From Lytechinus variegatus (lineage: Eukaryota > Echinodermata > Echinoidea > Temnopleuroida > Toxopneustidae), in NCBI RefSeq assembly GCF_018143015.1, contig NC_054748.1:13878967-13942966 (forward strand): DNA of 64,000 nucleotides, given 5' to 3'. Numbering within the stretch: position 1 is the first letter of the stretch; each line of letters begins with the position of its first letter. The position numbers and the translations under genes were made by a program. The notes below the pieces were generated by a model, which did not search any database, was not told where the DNA came from, and worked only from the letters and a program-made list of their open reading frames with translations. Shown here piece after piece: positions 26,001 through 35,144 of the stretch.

Positions 26001-29000
26001 GTTTAAACTTTTAGCCAGGAATAAAAGACATCAAATCCATATAGGCCTAGATGAATAGAACCAAAGCTTTACTTTCTAGGTCTAGATAGATCGAGAGTCC
26101 ATCGTTACTATATAATCTAGATCTAGACCTACGAGTAATTTAGATACGCGAATGCTGTTGCACAGCTCTGAGTCTTGGACTAGATCTATACTTTCTTACA
26201 AATAGATCTAGACCTAGTGCATGAGATGAAATTATGTTAAAGTCAAATGAAATAAGATTCGGAAATAAAAAGATGCAGATGTTTCTTTTGGGGGGGGAGG
26301 GCAGACATTTGAAAAAAAATTTAGAGAAACCTAAAATTCAGAAAGCGAGGGCCAGAAGTAACCAATATTACCTATGGCCGTTTTGTGCATTTTCTAAAAT
26401 AAAATTGAAGGATGTCATGCAATTCTTTTTTTGATGAAGGTTTTTACATTTCATCTCTTACCCAAATCCCTCCCATATACATACGGTCATGAAAAATATC
26501 ACTTCTTATTATTGTACTCTCTTTTCTTTCACAAACAGGTTGAGTTTGAAGAAAAAGAAAAACAGGTTGAGTTTGAAGGACAAGAAAAACAGTATAGAGG
26601 TCTACCTATATGGTTCAAGATGATGATCATAAGTGCATGCATCATTTTGCAGATTCTCATCCAGGTATAAAAGTTAAACTAACCCATTCAAAATTACAAA
26701 TACATTACATGCATTGAATGTTAACCATGTTTACATTAAATAAAAATAACCTGAGCCACAAAGAGGTAGGATCTGTACGGAACATACACTTCTTAAATAT
26801 ACAGGCTCTCGAGTCTAAAGTAGAACCAATGTCAAAAGTTATGTACTTTGGGCAAATTTATAAAATTAAGACATGTCCTTGATCTACTAGTAATTAAATT
26901 GCCCTTTTATTTCCTATTTCTTTATAAACAAAGCAATATTTATTTTTCATGAGTTATATTTTATAAAATTCATTTTATTCATTCTTTAGTGTGATATTCA
27001 TATTTCATATTTGTAGATTTACGATTTTTTTTTGTTTTACATTTTGTCTAATAGGATGATGCAATTTGACAATTTCCATGGAGGTGATTGATGATGATAA
27101 ATAATTGGTGAAGTAGGCCTAATAGAACAGTGCCTGGACCACAGAGAGAAATACAAACTACAGCAGTTATATGAGTGAGTGAGTTAGTTAGTGATTATTT
27201 TTGATAATGGAGGTTGTTCACATTTTTTTGGCAACAAATAGACCTGCCTTTGAAAAACCCATTTCAATTTTGTTTCTAGATTATAGTTAGTGTCGTTTTT
27301 AATTACAGATCAAAATATTCTGTGCAACAAAACATATCAACTTTAATTCTGACTATTCATATAATTTACATATGTTTATTTATATATTCATATTTACAAG
27401 AAATCTCTGTCATTTTTTCGAAGAGTACATGTAGTTAGAATGGAGAGTGGTATGTAAACTGCAGAGAACATGTTTAAGTGATATGCTTTATAGAAGTACA
27501 ACTTTATAATTAGAAGTAAGATTTCCAATGGTATGTGTTGAAGAAACATATACCTATGCATAGTCTCACTTTTCTTAAAACATTTGTTTTATAAATCATG
27601 ACAATTTAATTGATTTTCTTTCTCTATTTTTTCAATCTGCAGGACTGGTGTAACAGATGTTTTCATTCAAGAAATCCAACTATTGAACATTGAAGACTTA
27701 GGAACCACGTGATGAAGATGGAAAAGGTTTTTTTTTTCCAAGTCCAATTAAAAAAAAAAAATTATTATCACAACCCAAATTCATGACGTATGAAATTTCT
27801 TATTGATTTTCATTAAAATTGGTTGCAAAAAGAGAAGCTATAAACATACAAATAGGAGCAGCGGATTGAAGTTGCTTGAAAGTGGGGGGGCACAGGGAAA
27901 ATGCTGTTTTATGTGAAATTTTTAAAAAGTTGCGAGCAAGCAAAATTTTGACATTTTAAAAACAAATATCCAATTTTGTGATAGATTTCGACAAAATATT
28001 CAAAATGATATATTTCACCCTTTGCTTTCCTTTTTCTTTTTTTCCCCTTGGTCGTGATTTTTTTTTTTTTTTGGGGGGGCAAGAGCATTGGCAGCGGAAG
28101 GCAAAAAATTTAGGGGGGTCCACCTGAATTTATCCACCTAAATCTTAGAAGGGACCACAAAAATTTCCAGCAAAACAAAGGTTATCAACCACAATTTTAG
28201 GGGGGGGCACAACAATTTTAAGGGGGGTCTACCTGAATTTAGGGGGGACGCAGGAAAAAAAATTGACGAGCAAAAAAAAAAGATTCCTAACAAAAAATTT
28301 AGGAGGGGGGACTGTCCCCCACCTCAAATTTAGGGGGGACGGGTCCCCCTATCCCACTGCTTCCACTGCCTATGGGCAAGAGTCCTTCAAGAATCCCCCC
28401 TCCATCTGTACGAACCTGCTTATATACCCCACTCACATGAATTATTAAACTTAATGCACACAGGATTTCCTTCAGAAGTATATTATAGAAATGAAAATAT
28501 TGTTTTCTTGTTTCAAAGGGCACTCGTCATGGTGACCATAAAACAGATCCTTCTCAAGTGAAAGGGGCACAGAACAAATTCTTTAGAAGCGCTCTTCTTG
28601 GGTAAAAGGGGGCAGTGATTCAAGAAAGGGCACTTTCAAGAAGGCGAGGGGGCACTTTGTATTACATGAAACGGGCTCTCAGATGGAAGGGCACAGAACA
28701 CGTGGGGGGCATTTTTGGTGAAAAATTGCATATAAGGAAGAGCACTAATTGGTATTACCTAAAACAGGTTCTCATCAGGTGAAAGGGACACAGTACACGT
28801 TCGTGAGGGGGCATTTTCTTGCATAAAAAGGCACTTTTCAGTGCTTCAACAAGTAGGGGGAATTGTGCCCCCCCAGCATACAAAACATATTCATTTTGGT
28901 TCAAACTATTAACATACGCTTAAGAAAAAGGTAAAGCTTAATCCTCTGATAATGTGATTTTTTTTCTGGATAATTAATAAAATTCACCACTAACCAGAAA

Positions 29001-32000
29001 ATTCCTTCATGTCTTTCATTTGTGTTCATATACTGTAGTATTTGTACAGAGCTAAAATGAAAGGGATTTGGAATTGGCAAAATTCAAAGTGAGACGGAGA
29101 TCGAGAGAGGGAAAGAGTGATGAGAAGTGGGTTGAAAAGAGATGAGAAAGAAATGGAGGGGCACATAATATGAAGAGATAATTTAGAGGGGGTGGTGAGA
29201 GAGCTGGTGTTGGAAGTAGGAACAAAAGGGGTGGAAGAGAAATAAGACGAGATTTTTGGAAACCAGGAGACAGATAACAAGTGGGAAAATAAGAAGGAAA
29301 TATATGAAAAGTTAAGTTGCAAAAGGGGCTAGGGCCACTCCAAGAAAATCTTTTTTTTATTCTCCCATATTGCAATATTCTTATGCGAAAATGAATTTTC
29401 ATGATACCCTACCATTAGAAATTCAAAATTGGGTATAAAAGAAATCTACTTATCTTCATATTTTTTTAAGATATTATTTTCCAGAAAAATTATGAATGGA
29501 CTTAACCCCTTTTGTAAAAAGTGAATTTTCTGTTTTTAGTTCACTTTTTTATGGGAATTTCAACTTTTCTATGGTATCATCTTATAGAGCTACTAAAAAT
29601 CAAGACATAAAAATCAAATTTGATTAAAAATGGACCTAACCCCTTTTAAAAGTGAGCTCTTCATATGTAGGAGAAGGGCGGCACAAAACAACATGTTGAA
29701 ATGATTAAATGAAAAAAAAAAAAGAGTAAGAAATGCTGGAGAATAAAGGGGACAGGAAACATATTGAGCATGATAAACTGGGGCCCGTTTCATCATGAGT
29801 TACAAGTATGGTAACTACGAATACCAATCATAATCAAGGTTCCCACGGTTATCACAATAATAGCGATGTTTAAATAGCTCAGTGTAATTCATTATGAAAC
29901 GGACGCCAGAAGAAAGCAGGCACGGGGATCCATGAAGATTTTTTTTTTACTTCTCCAAATTAAATTTGTAACAAGAAATGACTCTTTTAGTGGTGAAAGT
30001 TATTTTTTTCAGTATTCATACTCAACCAGTAAAAATGAATACCGTCATTGTAATAACCATGATTTGCCTCCTACCCACCTCCACCTTTTTACCTAATCGC
30101 GACTTGATCTACTCTTTTCATCTTCCCTTTTAGAATTAGCATAGGCCTATAAGACGCAATACAAACATTGTTTTGTTTTTTAAGTGATATCGCTTGTGAT
30201 ATCGATACTTTATAAAGCGCAACGTATCGTCTCAGATTTGCGCTTGCTTGATTCGCTGAATCCTTCGCGTCACGAGCGCGTAACAAAATGAATACATTAA
30301 TAAATTTGCCAAGCTGACCTTTGTCATTGCGCTGGTGTGCGTATTGTCTAATACACGTACAAAACCACAGTTGACGAGGGAGCATCGTAAGAAATTAATA
30401 TTAATGGCTTATTTTAGCTTCTAATGGATTAAACAAAATGGCGGTAGCTTCGGGGGCCTGGGTGCTCCCCATTTAAAACTTGGTTTTGTACGTTTTTTAT
30501 GGCAACATCTGAAAATGAATGAATTGGAAACAGCGTTCCCACAGTCGGCATGGAAAATCCTAGAAAACTTTGCGGTCATGGAAAGTCGGGGAATTTTTGA
30601 AAATTTGTGAAACTTCTGGAAAAAGTCATGGAATTGCTTTTACCTCTTGGCTATGGCAGCTTTCCAGTTTGTCGTGTCTCACAACTCTCATACTCTGTGA
30701 TCATATTGTGCTATTATAATTGATGTTCATGATTTCTGTTTTTCCCAGTTTTGTGACATCCCAAATTCTACATAACTCCCGGGAAGTCATGGAAAGCAGC
30801 AATTTCATCATGCGATTTTTCAAATTTTTATGGCAGCTTTCCAGTTTGTCGTGTCTCACAACTCTCATACTCTGTGATCATATTGTGCTATTATAATTGA
30901 TGTTCATGATTTCCGGTTTTCCCAGTTTTGTGACATCCCAAATTCTACATAACTCCGGAAAGTCGTGGAAAGCAGCAATTTCATCATGCGATTTTTCAAA
31001 TTTTTATGGCAGCTTTCCAGTTTGTCGTGTCTCACAACTCTCATACTCTGTGATCATATTGTGCTATTATAATTGATGTTCATGATTTCCGGTTTTCCCA
31101 GTTTTGTGACATCCCAAATTCTACATAACTCCCGGGAAGTCGTGGAAAGCAGCAATTTCATCATGCGATTTTTCAAATTTTTATGGCAGCTTTCCAGTTT
31201 GTCGTGTCTCACAACTCTTATACTCTGTGATCATACTCTTCTATTATAATTGATGTTCATTATTTCCATTTTTCCCAGTTTTGTGACATCAGAAATTCTA
31301 CATAACTCCTGTGACGTCACAGGAAGTCATGGAAAAGTCATGGAATTTTTCAAATTGCTGTGGGAACCCTCTGAACATCACATAGGCTGAACCCATTTGG
31401 TTTATGTTCTCAGTTTGGTCTTATTAATACTAGGTCTAACCATCTCTTGGTTTGAAATTCACATGGGCTTAGTGTCATTATTTTGCGGATTCAAAAAATC
31501 TGCTGAAACCAATTTTATCATTATTCAAAAACATATTTGTTTACCTAACTTTCTACGGGAATTTAGGCAGACAATTGCTGGTTCTTGTTGCTATCATAAA
31601 CCATGCAGATTTGGGGATCCTTGTAAAGAAAATCTATTCTTGTTCCTTCAGGAACTGCAAGAAGTTTGGCCAGCAGTCCTGGGTACTAGTTGCTATCATC
31701 TTCAGCGAGACGCTCATCTCGGTCAAGTTCCAGTTTGACGTCATCACCAAGCCCTTCCCCCGTCCCGTTGCCATCGCCTGGTTAGTCTTCTTCCTAGCTC
31801 TGGTCCTCTGGACAGTCTGGCGATTCTGTATCTGGTCCCCAAGCCGATGGCGCAGCACCAGCAACCCCACGGACCCCAAGGACACCGCCGAAGACAGCGG
31901 CCGAGCGGACGGACAAGAGAAGGCGGTCACTCGGACGGTCAAGACCACCAAGCTGGTCAGCTCGGTCACCAAAAGCAGCTCGGCTTCCTCCCGGACTGTC

Positions 32001-32096
32001 GGACCGGACGGGGACGGCGTCGACAACGGTGTGGAGAATCGAGGTAGCCCCTATGCAACCAGGTCGAAGAAACGGGTCATAAACGGGAAGTCATGA
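10854..32096 (+). CDS. PTDSS2: Phosphatidylserine synthase 2 (whole gene, 10 coding exons)
   Basis: This enzyme exchanges the ethanolamine head group of phosphatidylethanolamine for serine. The reaction is calcium dependent and occurs in endoplasmic reticulum and mitochondria-associated membranes. The CDS joins 10854-11041, 12448-12549, 13388-13538, 14062-14196, 15213-15263, 16787-16900, 20913-21031, 22365-22479, 23782-23927 and 31652-32096. All introns are GT-AG and the total is 1566 nt (521 residues plus stop; human about 487). Family signatures of PF03034 run in order: [81 protein letters not shown] and TVWRF. Several hydrophobic segments fit a polytopic membrane protein. The start ATG follows an in-frame TGA at 10836-10838. 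The C-terminal tail, rich in Ser, Thr and charged residues, is longer than in human. Exon choice is from splice consensus, phase and family alignment by eye. Confidence 0.96.
11103..11232 (-). repeat. Right member of the inverted pair around PTDSS2 exon 1
   Basis: Inverted, diverged copy of 8248-8383 located about 60 bp after the exon 1 donor. Recognisable words are AACAAGGATATCCTCAAATG, TTGATAAATTGAGATTATC and TGGGGGATATAGACGGTAA. Confidence 0.65.
11633..12138. mobile_element. Foldback MITE in PTDSS2 intron 1
   Basis: TTTAAAGGGGAAGTTCACCC on the left and GGGTGAACTTACCCTTTAA on the right start arms of about 150 bp that stay complementary through TTGTAAAAATAGCAGAAAAA. Both arms carry a TGACGTCA octamer near the centre (about 11768 and 11998). 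Confidence 0.8.
12448..12549 (+). CDS. PTDSS2: PTDSS2 exon 2
   Basis: Completes the FFW-RAH motif and encodes the first membrane segment ([16 protein letters not shown]), then DTAFNTKR. The acceptor is ATTCCAG and the donor AG|GTAGGG. Phases are 2 in and 2 out. Confidence 0.95.
12660..13050 (-). mobile_element. tRNA-derived SINE in PTDSS2 intron 2
   Basis: On the minus strand the head carries box A TGGCTCAGTCGG (13029-13040) and box B GGTTCGAGTCC (12986-12996) in tRNA spacing. A body of about 310 bp and a 3' tail of TTATTATT-type repeats near 12665 follow. It is too long and repeat-tailed for a functional tRNA gene. Confidence 0.82.
13388..13538 (+). CDS. PTDSS2: PTDSS2 exon 3
   Basis: Encodes [20 protein letters not shown] followed by [13 protein letters not shown] and a second hydrophobic segment ending [19 protein letters not shown] is a PSS family signature. 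Ends in phase 0 at CAG|GTATTC. Confidence 0.96.
13555..14035. mobile_element. Degenerate MITE in PTDSS2 intron 3
   Basis: AAGTCCACCCAGAAAA and TTTCATCAAAATCGGATGTAAA resemble the start of the foldback MITE family seen at 11633 and 51118. The right half carries GTGAGTGGGTAATGTCATC. The match is by words only. Confidence 0.45.
14062..14196 (+). CDS. PTDSS2: PTDSS2 exon 4
   Basis: 45 codons in phase 0, [20 protein letters not shown] through FHNFW. This matches the lumenal loop of PSS2 (DPKLGVPLPE region in human). The donor is TGG|GTAAGT. Confidence 0.94.
14380..14915 (+). mobile_element. CR1/L2-like LINE 3' end (degenerate)
   Basis: Frameshifted remnant of the ORF2 C-terminal domain: [44 protein letters not shown] and [13 protein letters not shown]...TFLFNSL. 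An AAGCGCCTTGAGCAC 3' UTR and a TTATTATTATTATTA tail follow. Lies in PTDSS2 intron 4. Confidence 0.85.
15213..15263 (+). CDS. PTDSS2: PTDSS2 exon 5
   Basis: A 17-codon micro-exon, [17 protein letters not shown], carrying the conserved H-x2-GWY-K motif. The acceptor is TTCTCCAG and the donor AAG|GTATGT; phase 0 at both ends. Confidence 0.95.
15364..16172. mobile_element. TIR element in PTDSS2 intron 5
   Basis: CTTAACCCTATAAAGCCCGG (15364) and its near inverse CCGGGCTATATATGGTTAAG (ends 16172) bound an 809-bp AT-rich, non-coding segment. A poly-G/C run lies just inside the left end. Confidence 0.72.
16787..16900 (+). CDS. PTDSS2: PTDSS2 exon 6
   Basis: 38 codons in phase 0. They carry RDYWLC, a hydrophobic span, [11 protein letters not shown] and the hallmark GECWWDH. 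The donor is CAT|GTAAGT. Confidence 0.97.
16901..17205. other. Intron 6 start, pyrimidine-rich, no recognised feature
   Basis: Starts with a TTCTTC/CCTCTCC pyrimidine stretch (16910-16995), then plain AT-rich intron up to the LINE tail. Confidence 0.5.
17208..19139 (-). pseudogene. 5'-truncated CR1/L2-like LINE, ORF2 RT and C-terminal domain
   Basis: Minus-strand ORF2 with the main open stretch at 17857-18957. It carries [18 protein letters not shown], motif [14 protein letters not shown], motif [12 protein letters not shown] and motif [12 protein letters not shown]. The C-terminal domain continues to 17314 in other frames ([38 protein letters not shown]). Upstream, 18958-19139 still reads NRKLPALPF and [11 protein letters not shown] around an in-frame stop. 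The endonuclease is missing. The 3' end is a (TTA)n tail (TAA repeats on the plus strand, 17208-17229), as usual for CR1/L2. It sits antisense in PTDSS2 intron 6. Confidence 0.88.
19192..19452 (-). mobile_element. tRNA-derived SINE in PTDSS2 intron 6
   Basis: Minus-strand box A (complement of ACCCACTGATCCA, 19429-19441) and box B GGTTCAAATCC (19387-19397) head a body containing AGCGCTTAGAAAC and TAGCGTGCTAAAG-like words. It ends in TATTAAGAG. The body resembles that of the SINE at 47829-48093. It lies just beside the 5' truncation of the LINE at 19139. Confidence 0.82.
19486..20817. mobile_element. Large multi-level foldback element in PTDSS2 intron 6
   Basis: Arms of about 360 bp (19486-19848 and about 20451-20817) are near-perfect inverted copies. 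They start GTACAACGCCTACTTAGCTT and include GGAGGTGACGTCACAATGCG. Between them a smaller palindromic module (GAGGCGTTAGCCGAGTTGAA with its inverse, CACCTCATGCGAAATCTCGC, GCGATGGTGCGAGATTTCGC) is repeated in alternating orientation about four times. The organisation resembles TU foldback elements described in sea urchins; sequence identity with them was not checked. No transposase frame is seen. Confidence 0.85.
20913..21031 (+). CDS. PTDSS2: PTDSS2 exon 7
   Basis: Continues CWWDH with [17 protein letters not shown], then [14 protein letters not shown]. It ends in phase 2 at GG|GTGAAT. The 4-kb intron before it carries a LINE, a SINE and a large foldback element. Confidence 0.96.
21032..22364. 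other. PTDSS2 intron 7, mostly unrecognised
   Basis: AT-rich intron. The segment at 21205-21460 (TTTATTCATGCATGTTCACA...) looks like a LINE or SINE 3' end but has no firm signature. Nothing else is recognised. Confidence 0.4.
22365..22479 (+). CDS. PTDSS2: PTDSS2 exon 8
   Basis: Encodes [19 protein letters not shown] then [14 protein letters not shown], the conserved membrane-proximal PSS2 block. It completes the split Gly codon from exon 7 and ends in phase 0. Confidence 0.96.
22520..22885 (-). mobile_element. CR1/L2-like LINE 3' end
   Basis: The minus strand reads [19 protein letters not shown] then ALKTHLF, the usual last residues of CR1/L2 ORF2, followed by an AAGCGCTATACAAACG-type 3' end. 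Lies in PTDSS2 intron 8. Confidence 0.7.
23540..23715. repeat. Purine-rich tract (GGAAGAG/AGAGG)n
   Basis: GA-rich low-complexity stretch in PTDSS2 intron 8 just upstream of exon 9. The Pro/Leu-rich minus-strand frame over it is an artefact. Confidence 0.8.
23782..23927 (+). CDS. PTDSS2: PTDSS2 exon 9
   Basis: Encodes [20 protein letters not shown], a hydrophobic segment and [12 protein letters not shown]. It ends in phase 2 (CC|GTAAGT), which pairs with the exon 10 start 7.7 kb away. Confidence 0.96.
23928..24560. other. PTDSS2 intron 9 start, no confirmed feature
   Basis: Relatively GC-rich, CpG-containing sequence (CGCACGCCGTCGCG near 24150) with a 164-codon plus-strand frame (23981-24475) that resembles no protein I recognise. 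Possibly an old element. Confidence 0.35.
24862..27709 (+). other. Possible small nested gene in PTDSS2 intron 9 (single-pass membrane peptide)
   Basis: Segment 26539-26664 is bounded by CAAACAG and CAG|GTATAA. It reads [18 protein letters not shown] (a 9-residue tandem repeat), then [11 protein letters not shown] and a hydrophobic span [14 protein letters not shown] second segment after CTGCAG at 27643 continues in frame as [20 protein letters not shown]. A third, ATGGACTTACGAACACTCCG|GTGAGT at 24862, could be a first exon but joins out of phase. No start codon in the membrane frame is found, and no family is recognised. Confidence 0.25.
25250..26225. repeat. Region dense in AGATCT/AGGCCT palindromic words
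   Basis: TAGATCTA, CTAGATCTAGG and AGGCCTAG words occur more than a dozen times in about 1 kb, for example near 25254, 25641, 25746, 25895, 25969, 26117, 26182 and 26204. Isolated copies lie elsewhere (10210, 33350, 44624). There is no tandem period. Confidence 0.7.
28090..28370. mobile_element. Short TIR element (GGCAGCGGAAG ends) with GGGGGG-rich interior
   Basis: GGCAGCGGAAG (28090) and CTTCCACTGCC (ends 28370) bound sequence with repeated AAATTTAGGGGGG words, about six diverged copies. Confidence 0.6.
28500..28880. repeat. Diverged GGGGCAC-type repeat region
   Basis: Repeated words such as AAAGGGGCACAGAACA and GGGGCACTTT at irregular spacing in PTDSS2 intron 9. Probably the interior of an old element; ends not identified. 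Confidence 0.4.
29781..29907. mobile_element. 127-bp MITE (GGGCCCGTTTCAT ends)
   Basis: Left GGGCCCGTTTCATCATGA and right TTATGAAACGGACGCC are imperfect inverted copies. Confidence 0.65.
30535..31367. mobile_element. TIR element containing a 177-bp tandem array
   Basis: Ends GTTCCCACAG (30535) and CTGTGGGAAC (ends 31367) flank four units starting TATGGCAGCTTTCCAGTTTG at 30652, 30829, 31005 and 31182 (periods 177, 176, 177). Units 1-3 are almost identical and unit 4 is more diverged. AGTCATGGAA words near both ends suggest an inverted subterminal relation. Ends 284 bp before PTDSS2 exon 10. Confidence 0.8.
31652..32096 (+). CDS. PTDSS2: PTDSS2 exon 10 (terminal)
   Basis: Residues 374-521. 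[19 protein letters not shown] aligns with the human PHKKLGPQAW region, followed by the last membrane helix ending LWTVWRF. A hydrophilic tail of about 90 residues, rich in Asp, Lys, Thr and Ser, ends GKS-stop. This exon is clearly GC-richer than the surrounding intron. Confidence 0.96.
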
Positions 32097-33600
32097 ATAG
32101 CCATCTCTATCTGTACTACATGCACATGCAATTTTACTGTGTTGATATGAAATATGTTTTATAACGTTTTTTATACATCTTTATGTCCACCTGAAATCTT
32201 TCCATCGTTCTGCAATCGATTTGGTGTTATATATTGTGATTTTTTTCTCCTTGTCAAGGAGCTATGCCATTACAATTTGATATTGATATGTCTGTACTCG
32301 TGGTGACTCTACACAATTAATCGTATGAATCGTGGGGGAAAAGAAAGCATCTAACATTACTTTGAGACTGAGCAGAATATAATATTATTTTTATGGGCTT
32401 TAATTATTTTCACATTTAGGGGATTGCGGAAGATTGTGGGCTATTTCTTTCATTTTAAGGGCTACTTTTAGCAGCAAATATCATTATTCTGCCATAGTTA
32501 GAATGATGATTTTGAATGATCTTGGAATATTTTTTGTGACGGATCTTGGGGTGACTCTAGAAAGAATGGTCACCCCAAAGCATGCATTTTGGGGGAATTT
32601 TAGGGGCTATTTGGGTTGACATGAGGGCAAATCGCCCGTCACACTCATGTATTTCCTACTCTGCATTGTGACTATCTTTTCCAGGATCCTGTTTCACAAA
32701 GAATATAACTTATAATAACAAATATAAAATATCTATAACAAGTTTACCATCAGCCAGTCAGATTGATGGGTTTCAGTAGCTTTAAACTATTATTGCAAAT
32801 TTTTTATAAAATTTTTTTTCTGAAAATGGGCCCCTCTTGCTTAATACTGGAATCAACTATTCCCTGTGTAAAAACCTATGGGAATTGCATGATTCAGTAG
32901 CCAATAGGTTGATGTAGATTTGGAGGACCTAATGCGATGATGATTTTAAATATTTTGGGACTTTTTATATCAACCATAATCTCAATTTTGCCTTTTTGCT
33001 ACCAGTCAGAGCCACCTTTTGAGACACAATCATATGAGTTATGTTTAGATAAAATTCACAGCAGCTTATGTCTTACTCGTATTTCAGTATCCTAAACCAA
33101 AGAAAATATAAGGATTTTGTGATGACTTGCCAATTATACCAAAAGTTATAAAAAAAGGTACATGTATTCTTAGTTAAGACGAAACAAATGATAACAGTAA
33201 CAGTCTGTTTTAACCCAGGGTAGCCGTAAGCTGTAAGCTAAATTGGGCAGGATCTGCTTAAAGAGAAATGCCAGTAGTTGCAGTAAACACTGCATTCATT
33301 AGAAAGTCTGTAAAACCAGGCTTAATTGTCAGTATATCATTGAGGATCTAGATCTGGTACAGTTACATAAACTGAACTTTGTGAAATCTTGATAAACGTT
33401 CACACTGAAGATCACCAACACAGATAGGCACACGTGGTTCAGTGTATTATTATTGATGGAATAAAGACCCGATGGAAGTGACCGAATCCGCACTTATTTT
33501 GCTTATTTCTCAACAATTATACAATTTCTCCCAGAATCCTTTGGCACATATTTTCTATTCATACAAACAGACACTTGGGTGGTCATTATATTAGATTCTG
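32097..33600. other. PTDSS2 3' flank, no recognised gene
   Basis: AT-rich sequence that probably includes the 3' UTR. I see no protein or RNA gene. Confidence 0.5.
33460..33465 (+). promoter_or_regulatory. Possible PTDSS2 polyadenylation signal
   Basis: An AATAAA hexamer about 1.36 kb after the PTDSS2 stop codon. The 3' UTR between (32097 onward) is AT-rich without a recognisable coding region. AATAAA-like words are common by chance in this composition. Confidence 0.25.
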
Positions 33601-33629
33601 TAAAAAGTCATTTTGAGATCGTTACCAAA

Positions 33630-33812
33630 ACTGGAATTTATCTTTGATGTTATTCTCACTGTTCACCATTCTTATACGCTGAGTAGCTGGCCAAAAGGCG
33701 CGGAAGTCTTTGGTATAACTCATCCATCATGGGCGGGAATTGAACCTTCAACCTCCTTTCATGACATGGGTGCCCAATCGCCTGGCCCACCATGCCCTGT
33801 TTACATGTATGC
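33630..33812 (-). mobile_element. Short tRNA-derived SINE
   Basis: Minus-strand box B GGTTCAATTCC (33736-33746) and an A-box-like GGGCCAGGCGATT upstream form a tRNA-like head. The body is only about 110 bp and differs from the other SINEs in this window. Confidence 0.6.
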
Positions 33813-34289
33813 GTTGATCATTTTTATCCTTTGAAGTGCATTTGTAATGAGTGCAAGTGATCGCAAGTTACTTTCTATTTAGGCATAAATTGAATTTTAG
33901 CTAAAATCATGCCCAAAGAAGGTTATTGTTTAATTAATGATGCATGTTTGTTGACACAACATGTTCTCCGGCGACAATTGCTGCGGGTTTTATTTCCTCT
34001 TAAGATATAGGGAGGGTTGCAGTAGGGTTTTGTGTTAGGTTTAGTGTTAAATGCAGAGGTGAAGTTCATCATTCCATTAGTGTGTGGAAAATACAGCATA
34101 GCAATTATCACCGGAGCAGATGTCATGGAACCATATGTTTTCTATAAAGGTATGAAAAATAATGAAACAAAATTATTTGGATTTCAACAACAATTTTCCT
34201 TTGGTGTTTAGTTATAATGTTATATAAAATGTGGGATCTACATATCTTACATAACTGATCTACAAAACTGATCTACAAAACTGATCCAC

Positions 34290-34455
34290 AATGTGCTGCA
34301 CTCAACCCGGGTGAGGTAAATGGGTAGCGGTAAGAAGTAATTCCTTAAGAAGCTATGTGCGCTCTGAACGCCTATCTTAGCCGGGTAATATAGGAGCGCC
34401 TTGAGCACCTAACAAGGTGTATATGTGCGCAATATAAATACCCTATATTATTATC
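34290..34455 (+). mobile_element. SINE 3' fragment (headless)
   Basis: Plus-strand CTGCACTCAACCCGGGTGAG matches the body of the SINE at 47829-48093 in reverse complement. It runs into GCGCCTTGAGCAC, GCGCAATATAAATACCC and a TATTATTATC tail. The tRNA-like head is missing, as expected of a 5'-truncated copy. Confidence 0.7.
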
Positions 34456-34640
34456 ATAGTCCATTGGTCCCTTTGGTTTGTTTCATAAAGAATCAAAGCT
34501 GAACTCAAGTAGTGGAAGCAAAAGATAATTTCATGATGAAGTATTTGTAATCAAGGTCAATGATACCCAAATCCTAGTGGATCTAGATCTAGTAACTTTG
34601 CTTTGTAACTTTGTCAAACTTAAGCTGAAAAGTAAGCACA

Positions 34641-34885
34641 CTGGGTGATTTCAAGTCCAGTGTTGGCGTTGATGTTGGTGTTAGTGTTGGAATTTGGATT
34701 GCTTCCCCTAGCTCCAAATTTTATTCTGAGTTTGTAGAACTGGTCCAGATCACATTATTGACATCTCAACAACTAGTGAGTGACTTTTCAGAAGCAAATC
34801 CATTCTATGTTTGGTGTTATACTCATGTAAGAATTGACCTAACACCAACACCAAAAGGTCAACACTGAACTTGAAATCACCCACT
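34641..34885. mobile_element. MITE with GTGTTGG-rich arms
   Basis: GGGTGATTTCAAGTCCAGTG (left) pairs with CACTGAACTTGAAATCACCC (right). TGTTGGTGTTAGTGTTGG words on the left pair with CTAACACCAACACC on the right. Confidence 0.75.
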
Positions 34886-35144
34886 AACTAATTGCTGTGT
34901 TATGTTTAGCATCATTATATTCCATCCATGGATGCTGCTTTTACTTGGCATTTCATCTGCTTCAAGGTCAAGACTCCTGACTGGGTCAACCTATCTAAAT
35001 GGTTTAGAAGCAACATCATTGCTAAACTGCCTCAGTGCTACATCAATGACAGACAAAGTCCATATCGAGCTGGGGCTAGGTTATTAATAACTAGACGAGT
35101 CGCGTCGAGATCGATTGCCAGTGCGCTCACCGGAATGTATGACT

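Noticed and set aside
26539..26664. Cassette exon of PTDSS2 in intron 9
   Set aside because: Length (126 nt) is divisible by three, but inserted after exon 9 phase 2 the frame meets TGA. Exons 9 and 10 already join and align without a gap.
31397..31738. Separate gene of 113 codons overlapping PTDSS2 exon 10
   Set aside because: Wrong frame relative to the conserved PSS2 sequence; its N-terminal part is intron 9.
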